From assembly GCA_039028895.1 (NCBI GenBank), contig JBCCHF010000064.1:1-25553 (forward strand): a stretch of 25,553 nt of DNA. The letters are read 5' to 3'. A program made the position numbers and the translations under genes. The notes beneath the pieces are model-generated. The model saw nothing but the letters and a program-made list of their open reading frames with translations, had not been told where the DNA came from and ran no database searches. Origin of the DNA: JAHDCJ01 sp039028895 (GTDB lineage: Bacteria > Bacteroidota > Bacteroidia > Chitinophagales > Saprospiraceae). This document shows positions 1-7,061 of the stretch, one piece after another; the first letter of the stretch is position 1; every line of letters begins with the position of its first letter.

Positions 1-147
1 TTAGCTTTTCCATTTTTAAAATTTAACAAACTTAATGACCTGAATTTCTTTAACAGCATTTTGAGAATTCTGACGGGTTGCGATAACCGAATAAACCCCG
101 GAAGAAAGCCCTTGAAGTTTGTTAAATTTTAAAAATGGAAAAGCTAA
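1..147. repeat. 33-bp perfect inverted repeat flanking 81 bp
   Basis: Bases 1-33 are the exact reverse complement of 115-147; identity stops at 34/114 and may continue beyond the left edge. The right arm carries the last five codons and stop (115-132, stop TAA 130-132) of a type IX-sorted protein plus the ATG (135) of the next lipoprotein. The 81 bp between the arms encode the preceding part of the same protein tail, but on the opposite strand. Turning the loop around would restore one continuous plus-strand gene ending two bases before the lipoprotein. This is either a small inversion or a fold-back join made in sequencing or assembly. Confidence 0.9.
16..117 (-). pseudogene. Flipped C-terminal fragment of a type IX secretion (Por sorting domain) protein
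   Basis: Read on the minus strand from 117 to 16, the frame is open and ends in TAA (18-16). It contains LSSGVYSVIATRQ, then AVKEIQVIKFVKF and the stop. The G-V/I-Y-x-V turn followed by a basic, hydrophobic last strand is what the C-terminal type A sorting domain of Bacteroidota T9SS cargo looks like. No start or upstream body is present: the frame closes at about 172 inside the lipoprotein gene. The fragment lies in the loop of the inverted repeat, so its orientation is probably not the native one. Its real gene should lie to the left on the plus strand, directly upstream of and in operon with the lipoprotein at 135. Confidence 0.6.
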
Positions 148-575
148 AAGCAAGTCTGATATTGGTGACCTTCATATTTTTTGGTTGCCAATCAGAGGAA
201 AAACCGAAATACGAAATTACTGGGGAGCAAAGTCGTATCATAAAAGAAATGATCGATGCTGTCAACGAAAAAAACGCTGAGAAATATGTCATTGGTTTTG
301 CCGATAGTGTTAAGGTGTTTGTAGAATCAAAGATGATGGTCAATGGAAAAGCCAACCTCATGCAGAATCGAGCCAATCACTTCAATGCGCATCCCGGTGT
401 ACGTTCAGAAATTCAGCACCTGGTTGAGATTGACAACAAAGTTATCATGCATGATGTGGTCTGGCTAAATGGGCCTGAAAGTGAAGGACAGAATATCGTT
501 GAAATCTTCACTTTTGAAAACGGAAAAGTGGTCAGGATTGATGTTATTCAGCCTAGAGATTTATTTTCTAAATAA
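135..575 (+). CDS. NTF2/SnoaL-like lipoprotein
   Basis: This encodes 146 residues beginning with a short basic and hydrophobic signal and a lipobox ending FFGC (Cys about residue 18), so it should be an acylated, membrane-anchored lipoprotein. The rest (about residues 28-140) resembles the SnoaL-like/NTF2 fold: an initial helix with EMIDAVNEKNAEKY, a segment on exposure to substrate (FADSVKVFVES), then beta strands ending with ENGKVVRIDVI. Many such proteins of Bacteroidota have no known substrate, and none can be assigned here. The ATG has no Shine-Dalgarno but an A-rich upstream, normal for the phylum. It probably followed the T9SS gene two bases upstream, before the inversion or fold-back seen at the window edge. 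Confidence 0.75.
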   Translation: MEKLKASLILVTFIFFGCQSEEKPKYEITGEQSRIIKEMIDAVNEKNAEKYVIGFADSVKVFVESKMMVNGKANLMQNRANHFNAHPGVRSEIQHLVEIDNKVIMHDVVWLNGPESEGQNIVEIFTFENGKVVRIDVIQPRDLFSK

Positions 576-687
576 ATTATTTACCTCAAAGGGAGGTTGA
601 GAAAACTGTAAATATTCACTAAGAAATGGAAGTCTTTTTTCATTATATTATCTTAATATTCGTCTCCATTTTAATCCATATAAATAA

Positions 688-1533
688 ATGTTCAATCTCC
701 CTTACCGATTAATATTATTTGTTTTTGTTTTAATAAATATATCTGTTCTTAATTCAGGGTGTGAAAGTGAAGGGCCCGTAAATTATGAACGATTAAAATT
801 GAAAAAAGAATACAAGATTGGCGTGGTACATTCTTCATTCCCTTTCCCCACCAGAGAGCTTGAAGACGTTTATATGTGTTTGGGTAAAAAAAGATATTCT
901 GGCTCTGTTATCAAATATTATGACAAACCTAAAGTAGAATTTGAAGGCTATTACCGAGAAGGATACCGTACAGGAACCTGGAGACATTATTATGAAAGCG
1001 GAACATTGAAATCGGTGATTCAATATGACTCGACAAGTATTTTCGAGTTGGCGATCACTGAATACTTTCCAAACGAACAACTGAAACTGGATATTCAGAT
1101 GAAAGATATCATTGATACCTTACACATTTTTGAATATTATGATAACGGACAACTGAAATATAAGCATCTGTACAAATCAGATACGATTGATGTGGAGTAT
1201 TACGAAAAGTATAGTCCTTTTGGAGAAAGATTTGCATATTTTCAAGCTGACTCCATTCTTGAATTAAAAGACCCGTACACCTTTGATTTATTGGAAATAG
1301 GATTTTTTAATGCTAAGGGAAACAAACATGGGAATTGGGTCACCTACTATAAAAACGGCAAAAAGAAAGAGGAGAAGAATTTTAAAAACGGAGAAAAGTA
1401 TGGCACTTGGTATGAATACAATGAAGAAGGAGAAATTATATTTGAAGCTAAATATTTAAATGGGTATTCAGTTGGTTCCTGGAGGTCTTTTAATGGCAAA
1501 AGCAAATTAATAGAACCCGAAAAATATGATTAG
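688..1533 (+). CDS. Lipoprotein with MORN-type (YwqK-like) repeats
   Basis: The 281-residue product has a signal peptide with lipobox LNSGC (Cys about residue 25). It then carries repeated units of the form GxWxxYYxxGxLKxxxxY, for example GTWRHYYESGTLKSV (about 105-120), a related unit near YYDNGQLKYKHLY, GNWVTYYKNGKKKEE and GTWYEYNEEGEIIFE at the C-terminal end. These match the MORN_2 repeats of the group often annotated as toxin-antitoxin YwqK-like antitoxin, a name that says little about role. In Bacteroidota such proteins are usually surface or periplasmic lipoproteins of unknown function. It lies 112 bp after the NTF2-like lipoprotein on the same strand. Its stop codon TAG coincides with the first bases of a sequence resembling the end of a MITE-like repeat. 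Confidence 0.8.
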   Translation: MFNLPYRLILFVFVLINISVLNSGCESEGPVNYERLKLKKEYKIGVVHSSFPFPTRELEDVYMCLGKKRYSGSVIKYYDKPKVEFEGYYREGYRTGTWRHYYESGTLKSVIQYDSTSIFELAITEYFPNEQLKLDIQMKDIIDTLHIFEYYDNGQLKYKHLYKSDTIDVEYYEKYSPFGERFAYFQADSILELKDPYTFDLLEIGFFNAKGNKHGNWVTYYKNGKKKEEKNFKNGEKYGTWYEYNEEGEIIFEAKYLNGYSVGSWRSFNGKSKLIEPEKYD

Positions 1534-1549
1534 AAGCTGTATCAAAAGT
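1531..1549 (+). repeat. Solitary degenerate end of the 9687-9852 MITE-like element
   Basis: TAGAAGCTGTATCAAAAGT matches the 19-bp terminal inverted repeat TAGAAGCTGTCTCAAAAAT of the element at 9687-9852 at 17 of 19 positions. No matching right end was seen before the next gene. It may be a remnant, or a chance match. The first three bases are the stop codon of the MORN-type lipoprotein. Confidence 0.5.
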
Positions 1550-1650
1550 TAGCATAAATTTTCACCATCCTTTGGCACAAAGCATACCACAAAGTTCCGA
1601 TTAGGTATAATGATCTTTTTGATCGGTTTTCTTTCTTCAGGAATTAGACC

Positions 1651-1684
1651 AAAAAACCTGGCCAGGAATAATTTCCTAACCAGG
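1651..1684 (-). terminator. Rho-independent terminator of the pirin gene
   Basis: On the minus strand a 12-bp stem (CCTGGTTAGGAA with TTCCTGGCCAGG, two central G-U pairs, 4-nt loop) is followed directly by six T. It starts 45 bp after the pirin stop codon. Confidence 0.85.
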
Positions 1685-1728
1685 CTCAATCAAATATTAC
1701 CTGAAATCTAATTCTTCTATTTAGGCAA

Positions 1729-2631
1729 TTAGCCTAATTGCATGGGTACTTCCATCAATAGTATTTTAGCATCATTATCAGCTTTGATATTGATTTTATC
1801 CGTATCCCAGATGCCAAAACCATCGCGCTTGTTGAGCGGTTGTCCTTCAATAGTTACATCACCCTCAAGGATGAAAGCATAAACGCCATTTCCATTGCTT
1901 TTGATCGAATAAATTGTTTCAAAATCTTTCTCGAGATTACCCATGTGAAACCATGCATTTTGGTGGATCCAAACACCATCATCATTGGCGTTTGGCGATA
2001 GCACTTGGTAAAGCTGGTTTTTCAGATTGTTATTTTTAAGCGTGATCTGGTCGTAACGCGGTTCGACATTCTTCTTGTTCGGGAACAACCAGATTTGTAA
2101 AAACTTGACAGCTTTGTCTTGATTTTTATTGAACTCGCTGTGGAAAATACCCGTTCCTGCACTCATTGCCTGTACGTCTCCTTGCTTTATGACTGCGATG
2201 TTGCCCATGCTGTCTTTATGCTGGAGATCGCCTTCCAAAGGAATGGAAATGATTTCCATATTATCATGTGGGTGAGTACCGAATCCTCTTCCTCCTGCAA
2301 CAATGTCATCATTGAGTACTCTGAGTACGCCAAAGTGCATACGTTCGGGATTTCTATAATTTGCAAAACTGAAACTATGGTGGCTGTCTAGCCATCCGTG
2401 ATTGGCATGGCCTCTTGTGTTAGCTTTATGCAATACCGTTTTCATTGTTGTTATCTCCTTGTTTGGTAAATGATTAAATCCCACCTGGTCTTCTGCTGAA
2501 AAAGTTGACTCGATCATTTTGTCGTAGGTCGATTTTTTCAACTTTACATTCTTTGCTCTAAGTTGGGTTGACCCGGCAACCAATCCTGCAGCGCCAAGTA
2601 TTGATTTTTTTAAAAATTTCTTTCTATCCAT
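1729..2631 (-). CDS. Pirin family protein with export signal
   Basis: The product has 300 residues. Residues about 63-300 align from memory with YhhW-type pirins/quercetinases: KANTRGHANHGWLDS, FGVLRVLNDD, GTHPHDNMEI, DSMGNI, SAGTGIFHSEFN. The bicupin metal ligands are present: His120, His122, His164 and Glu166. Pirins bind Fe(II); some oxidise quercetin, others act as regulators, and the substrate here is unknown. Residues 1-28 (DRKKFLKKSILGAAGLVAGS) look like a Tat-type or Sec signal with an RK instead of RR pair, suggesting export to the periplasm. A linker containing GFNHLPNKE follows. Met63 is the usual family start and has a strong ribosome binding site, so a short cytosolic form is possible. 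It is followed by a clear terminator and lies 102 bp behind an AraC regulator on the same strand. Confidence 0.88.
   Translation of the reverse strand: MDRKKFLKKSILGAAGLVAGSTQLRAKNVKLKKSTYDKMIESTFSAEDQVGFNHLPNKEITTMKTVLHKANTRGHANHGWLDSHHSFSFANYRNPERMHFGVLRVLNDDIVAGGRGFGTHPHDNMEIISIPLEGDLQHKDSMGNIAVIKQGDVQAMSAGTGIFHSEFNKNQDKAVKFLQIWLFPNKKNVEPRYDQITLKNNNLKNQLYQVLSPNANDDGVWIHQNAWFHMGNLEKDFETIYSIKSNGNGVYAFILEGDVTIEGQPLNKRDGFGIWDTDKINIKADNDAKILLMEVPMQLG
2443..2460 (-). promoter_or_regulatory. Internal Shine-Dalgarno and ATG at pirin Met63
   Basis: On the minus strand AAGGAG (2460-2455) is followed nine bases later by ATG (2445-2443), the codon for Met63. This is the best Shine-Dalgarno noticed in the window, and Met63 is where unsignalled pirins normally begin. 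Confidence 0.5.
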
Positions 2632-2733
2632 GATCGTAGTTGTGTTTTGTGGTTTAATACAAAAATGCGGTATAAATGTTGGTCAGGAGATATAAAAACG
2701 GCAGCCGAGCATATAAAAATGTCGGAATCACTT

Positions 2734-3537
2734 TCAACGATTCACATTTGATCGAAATTGAGTTGGAGAAACGCCTGCCTTTTTCTTGAAGAATCCACTA
2801 AAGTGTAAAGGCTCCTCAAATCCGATTTTGTAAGCGACTTCCTTTACGGAAAGATTGGTGTGATATAGTAGTCGTTTGGCTTCGAGCAGTAATCGGTCCT
2901 GAATGATGGCTTTAGCTGGTTTTCCGGTAATGTCTTTTACTGTTTCGCTGAGATGTTTTGGTGTAATATGTATTTCAGCGGCATACTGTCCGACTTTGTG
3001 CCATTCAACAAACCGCCGATCAACCAAAGATTTGAAATCTCTCAGGATACAGACACTGGCTTTGTCTTCATCCAATTGCGAGGGGTTTAACGAAGTGCTG
3101 TTATTGCAGTATACCAGAAATAGCTGAAGCAAAGCACCTAAAGCCCGATTTCGATATTTGAAATTCATTGGCAGACAGGTCTTCATCTCATTTACAATAT
3201 TTATCAGCCGTTCAAACCCTTTATCATCAATCTTCAATGGTGGTGTATCACCAAAGGGTTTGAATAAATTAATATTCGAAATGAAGCTTTCTGGAATATC
3301 GTTTTCAACAAGGAACTCCCGCGAGAAAGTAAAGAACCAACCGTCCGGTTTACGATCAAGCAAAACCTGGTGCACCTGGCCTGGTCCTACAAAATGAACT
3401 TCCTTTTTGCTGAATGGGTAGCTTTGATAATCGATAATATGATCACCTTCTGCGGCGATTATTACCAAAACGGTGAAGTAGTCATGTCGATGTGGATGAT
3501 CGGGCTGACCATTGGCCTTATCGAAAATCTCACCCAT
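2734..3537 (-). CDS. AraC family transcriptional regulator
   Basis: From the first ATG the product is 267 residues. The N-terminal part holds a cupin-like sensor domain with HPHRHDYFTVLVI (about residues 14-26) and FVGPGQVHQV. The last 100 residues form the double helix-turn-helix of AraC/XylS proteins: VGQYAAEIHITPKHLSETVKDITGKP, then LLYHTNLSVKEVAYKIGFEEPLHFSGFFKKKAGVSPTQFR. It is a DNA-binding activator or repressor of unknown ligand; pirin downstream on the same strand is the obvious candidate target, but this is inference. The same frame is open upstream to the stop of the epimerase gene. Those codons read like real protein (KYQPIKNQLQHIDRRHSK), though they contain no ATG, GTG or TTG, so the true start may be an ATT at 3618-3616. 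Confidence 0.88.
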   Translation of the reverse strand: MGEIFDKANGQPDHPHRHDYFTVLVIIAAEGDHIIDYQSYPFSKKEVHFVGPGQVHQVLLDRKPDGWFFTFSREFLVENDIPESFISNINLFKPFGDTPPLKIDDKGFERLINIVNEMKTCLPMNFKYRNRALGALLQLFLVYCNNSTSLNPSQLDEDKASVCILRDFKSLVDRRFVEWHKVGQYAAEIHITPKHLSETVKDITGKPAKAIIQDRLLLEAKRLLYHTNLSVKEVAYKIGFEEPLHFSGFFKKKAGVSPTQFRSNVNR

Positions 3538-3630
3538 ATGCTGCAGGTTGAAATCTGTTTTGGAGTGCCTCCTGTCGATATGTTGTAGCTGGTTTTTGAT
3601 TGGTTGATATTTTAGAATTAGGGGTTCTTT

Positions 3631-4494
3631 TTATTCTGTACTCAAGTCATTTAACATCTGATGAATATTAAATGTTGGGGTATACCCTAACATGTGCTTT
3701 GCTTTTTCAATGACATAAACCCTGTCAATGGAACCGGGAATCGGCCAATTTCTTTTCTGAAAAAATGGGATTAAATCCGGTATCTTTTTATGCAATAACT
3801 GATGCAAATTATGCTTTAGATCGACCAGGTCATTTTGACCAAAAATGCTTTGCGCGGAAATATTGAAAACATCAAAAGTGCTGAAGTCTTTTTCTATGGC
3901 CAATTGGTGGGCGGCGGCTACATCTCTTACATCGAGACCGCGATACATCCTGTAAAATACCCGATCAGGTAAGGGTTCATCCCAAAATCTTGACACTCTT
4001 AAAACTGTTGTTTGCATACCGTTTTTATCGAAAAAATCGCGACAAAGTCCTTCTGCAGCGATTTTGGTAATATCATAAATGTCGCGAGGTATAGTCGGTA
4101 AGTCTTCAGTGATCCAAACAGCCTGATGCGCATTGACCATGCTTTCCCCGTAAAGGGAAGTGGTACTGGTATATACAAACTTTTTAGCCTGGTTATTTTT
4201 AGCAGCCTTCAACAAATTGAGGGTGCCAACAATATTGGTATCAATAAAGTCTTCCCTGGAATGGGTTGCAACATGTGGCGCATGCAGTGAAGCCGTATGA
4301 ATAACAAAATCAACTCCCCTGATCGCCTGATTCAAAAGACCATTATTCGTAAGGCTGCCAATGTATTGGGTATGCTCGCCATGAACCAAGTCGATACCAA
4401 CGATTTCAAAATCTTCTTTCAGCAACGCTGCAATTTGGTTACCTGAATGTCCGGAACTGCCTGTAATGAGTATTTTCGATTGATTGCTAAGCAT
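3631..4494 (-). CDS. NAD(P)-dependent epimerase/dehydratase (extended SDR)
   Basis: The product is 287 residues, of usual length for short extended-SDR proteins. The Rossmann nucleotide site is GSSGHSG at residues 12-18, followed by the acidic strand end IVGIDL at 31-36. The catalytic set is the STTSLYG segment (110-116) with Tyr140 and Lys144 in YDITK. These residues indicate NAD(P)-dependent oxidation/reduction of a sugar nucleotide or a related alcohol, but the C-terminal substrate region does not let me name one. A hydrophobic N-terminal signal is absent, so it is cytosolic. It is the first gene of the minus-strand run epimerase-AraC-pirin, and its stop codon is in frame with the AraC gene 90 bp downstream. 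A divergent gene begins at 4686 on the other strand. Confidence 0.85.
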   Translation of the reverse strand: MLSNQSKILITGSSGHSGNQIAALLKEDFEIVGIDLVHGEHTQYIGSLTNNGLLNQAIRGVDFVIHTASLHAPHVATHSREDFIDTNIVGTLNLLKAAKNNQAKKFVYTSTTSLYGESMVNAHQAVWITEDLPTIPRDIYDITKIAAEGLCRDFFDKNGMQTTVLRVSRFWDEPLPDRVFYRMYRGLDVRDVAAAHQLAIEKDFSTFDVFNISAQSIFGQNDLVDLKHNLHQLLHKKIPDLIPFFQKRNWPIPGSIDRVYVIEKAKHMLGYTPTFNIHQMLNDLSTE

Positions 4495-4685
4495 ATACTA
4501 ACCCAATTTTACCCGATAAAGATGACAAATTATGTAAAAGACCTGTTTCCTAAAATCAAAAATATCGGACCCTCAACTTTTTTCTTATTTTCGCTGCACA
4601 CTTCGAACACCATATTTGAAATAGACATCCCTTGTTTTTTATCGGGCATGACATTTTTTTCTTAAACCCAAAATACTTTAGTCAA

Positions 4686-6194
4686 ATGCACGCTTCTCTG
4701 ATTTTCAAAATGCTGTTTTTGCTTTTTCTTTCTACCACTACGTTATCAGCTCAAGACGAATTAATAGAAAAGTACCTGACGTTGGCAGATTTTTCGATCA
4801 CCGGCTTCAAAGATATTAAGGATGCGGACCGTAAGGATCTTATAAACCTGCCTTTTTACCTGTCGGGATTTTCTGTAGCGTTTGACGATATTTCGCAACC
4901 TGCCCAGATGGAATTGAAGGTGAAATATGACCCTAATAAAACAACATCTGCCTTTGATGCATTTAGTCAGGCGCTGTATAACCAGAAATCAAAACCGGTA
5001 ACCAGCAGCATGATTAAAGAATATAAACAGATCGTTGCCTTGAAGAAAGCATTAAGCGAACATCACAATACCACATACACTGAGAAAAGTAATTTAGAAA
5101 CCAAATCACTGGGTATGAATTTTACTTTTTACAACACCAAGGTTTTCCTTGCAGAACAAGATGTAGCCGCTTGGGAGTCTCAAGAATATGAACGCTTTCA
5201 TTTTCCGGTTATCGAAATCCAGGAAGCTACGCCGAATGGAGAGAACACCACTCATAGCATTACATTCATCCAGCCTTTGCAATATGAAGGCAAGAAAGAT
5301 TATTACAGCCAATATAGCTGGCAACCAAATGCCAAGATTCCCGAAGACATTGCAACTGCTGGAAAAAATCAACTAAAAGGTCAACCGAAAATGGTGGTGA
5401 CTTATACTGTCAGCCCTGAGGAATCTACGTTTAAGGAGTATATAACCTATGCAAAGAATGGTCTGAAGACTTCCAGCAAGGGTCATTCATTTAATGAATT
5501 TTATTTGATCGATACATTAGGAGTCGTTGTTTATGACGATGACCAGAATATTATCGAAACCAAAAAGTATTCAGGCCTGATCGAAGGTGAATTTTCTTCA
5601 TTGGCAGACCTTTCATTTTCAGAACATCAATGGAACTCTGAGGGAGATAAAATATCATGGAATTCTAATAGGAAGACCTTTTATACGTTTAACCTTGATT
5701 ATGATACTAATGGAAGCAAGCGGTTACAAAGAATAACCTACAAAAGCGGCGGCTACACAGAGTTTAGTTATAATGGCCCTTTGATATCTGAGAAGAGACG
5801 GTTCTACGAACAATTTAATTCCACAGATACGACTACCTTCAAATATGACCAGAGAGGGCGTATGACCAATGAGGAATATCCATATACAAATTCAGATGTT
5901 GTCATTCAAATACAATATGATGATCAAAAAAAGCAGCGGTTGTATCAATACTCAATGTACAACCAGGATAAAAAACTCACAAAAGTTAATGACAAACTAT
6001 ACAATCATTTGGGCTACCTCATCCAAATAAACTATGATGACGGAAAGCCTGAAAATCGCAAACAAGTTAAATACAGTTACGAGTACGATGATCAACAAAA
6101 CTGGATCAAACGCACTGCAACAGACATTTTTAAGGAATCACCAACAAACGGAGAGGTGATTGAAGTGTTGATACGGAAGATAACCTACTACTAG
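4686..6194 (+). CDS. Secreted protein of unknown function with YD-like beta repeats
   Basis: I chose the ATG at 4686 over an in-frame one at 4632 because it gives a clean signal peptide (MHASLIFKMLFLLFLSTTTLSAQ) and 502 residues. The mature protein is not recognised. Its C-terminal third (about residues 330-500) contains loosely repeated strands such as FNLDYDTNGSKRLQRITYKSGG, TFKYDQRGRMTNEEY, IQYDDQKKQRLYQY and YSYEYDDQQNWIKRT, which look like the YD/RHS-type or RhsA-like beta units common in secreted Bacteroidota proteins. No toxin or peptidase domain is visible, and there is no type IX sorting tail, so it is likely periplasmic or outer-membrane-associated. It is transcribed away from the epimerase across a 190-bp divergent gap. 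Confidence 0.65.
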   Translation: MHASLIFKMLFLLFLSTTTLSAQDELIEKYLTLADFSITGFKDIKDADRKDLINLPFYLSGFSVAFDDISQPAQMELKVKYDPNKTTSAFDAFSQALYNQKSKPVTSSMIKEYKQIVALKKALSEHHNTTYTEKSNLETKSLGMNFTFYNTKVFLAEQDVAAWESQEYERFHFPVIEIQEATPNGENTTHSITFIQPLQYEGKKDYYSQYSWQPNAKIPEDIATAGKNQLKGQPKMVVTYTVSPEESTFKEYITYAKNGLKTSSKGHSFNEFYLIDTLGVVVYDDDQNIIETKKYSGLIEGEFSSLADLSFSEHQWNSEGDKISWNSNRKTFYTFNLDYDTNGSKRLQRITYKSGGYTEFSYNGPLISEKRRFYEQFNSTDTTTFKYDQRGRMTNEEYPYTNSDVVIQIQYDDQKKQRLYQYSMYNQDKKLTKVNDKLYNHLGYLIQINYDDGKPENRKQVKYSYEYDDQQNWIKRTATDIFKESPTNGEVIEVLIRKITYY

Positions 6195-6268
6195 CACTTA
6201 CAGGCCAAGATTTAAAAAGACCCTGTTTTATCGTAATTTAATAGCAACATTCATCAAAAACTACCATC

Positions 6269-6871
6269 ATGAAAATTCTAAAGTACATCCTCTTTATTAT
6301 CATCGGTTTGACTGTTGCTTTTTTCGCTGCTGGTTTATTAAAACCGTCCGTTAGTTATGGACATGAATTCAAAGTTGATAAACCGATCGAAGAAGCCTGG
6401 GCTGTTAGCCAGGATAGAACTAAATTCAAGCAATGGCTTAAAGGTTTTGAAAGTATAGAATTGATCAGCGGAAAACAAAATGAAGTCGGCAGCAAGTATA
6501 AAGTCGTTGTCAAACCCAGTGAAGATGAAGACCCATTTGAAATGATCCAGACATTAATAGACTACAAAGAGTTTGAATCCGTAACCCTTCACTTTGATAG
6601 TGACATCATGAATTTTGAGCAAACCATTTCATATGGAAATGCTGATAAACTGACCTCCGTCAAATCGGATTCCAAGGTAATTGGCAAAAACCTTATGTCG
6701 CGCTCATTATTTGCTGTAATGGAAATGCTAACTGGTTCTTTTTCAGCCCAGGAAACTGAAAACTTTGAAAATCTGAAAAAATTGATTGAAGCGAATACTA
6801 CTGATTATTATCCGACACCAATAAATGTGGAGGATGTCGGCCCAACAGAAGAATCCGATACAACAGAATAA
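6269..6871 (+). CDS. SRPBCC (polyketide cyclase-like) family membrane-anchored protein
   Basis: The product is 200 residues. Residues 5-26 form one hydrophobic segment (signal anchor or uncleaved signal). Residues about 30-175 fit the START/SRPBCC helix-grip fold: FKVDKPIEEAWAVSQDRTKFKQWLKGFESIELISG is the typical first strand and helices, followed by GSKYKVVV and a long last helix beginning near AQETENFENLKKLI. Such proteins bind hydrophobic ligands in a closed cavity; the ligand is not identifiable. The tail (about 176-200) is acidic and Thr/Pro-rich and probably disordered. It follows the secreted protein at 4686 by 74 bp on the same strand. Confidence 0.8.
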   Translation: MKILKYILFIIIGLTVAFFAAGLLKPSVSYGHEFKVDKPIEEAWAVSQDRTKFKQWLKGFESIELISGKQNEVGSKYKVVVKPSEDEDPFEMIQTLIDYKEFESVTLHFDSDIMNFEQTISYGNADKLTSVKSDSKVIGKNLMSRSLFAVMEMLTGSFSAQETENFENLKKLIEANTTDYYPTPINVEDVGPTEESDTTE

Positions 6872-6997
6872 TCCTGGATCAAGAGTTTGGCACCAAAAAT
6901 GAGTTAGTGATTCCGTATTTTCACCGCTATTTTGAAATATACCCACGTTTAAGCGGTTTATTTGGGTATCCAAACCTTCTTAGTGTACGGTATATTC

Positions 6998-7038
6998 TGA
7001 CGCAAATGATTTGGAAATTTCCAATCCATTTTGCGTCA
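6998..7038. repeat. 41-bp imperfect palindrome upstream of a secreted-protein gene
   Basis: TGACGCAAATGATTTGGAAA is followed at once by TTTCCAATCCATTTTGCGTCA, which pair over about 19 positions with one bulged A and one mismatch and essentially no loop. It ends 23 bp before the ATG at 7062. There is no T tract after it on the plus strand, so it is not a standard terminator. A dimeric repressor or activator site, or an RNA hairpin over the start region, would fit. Confidence 0.7.
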
Positions 7039-7061
7039 AGTTTAACTAACCCTTGTAAGTC

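Noticed and set aside
4447..4665. Plus-strand frame across the epimerase start
   Set aside because: It has no signal or domain and overlaps the 5' end of the epimerase and the upstream divergent gap.
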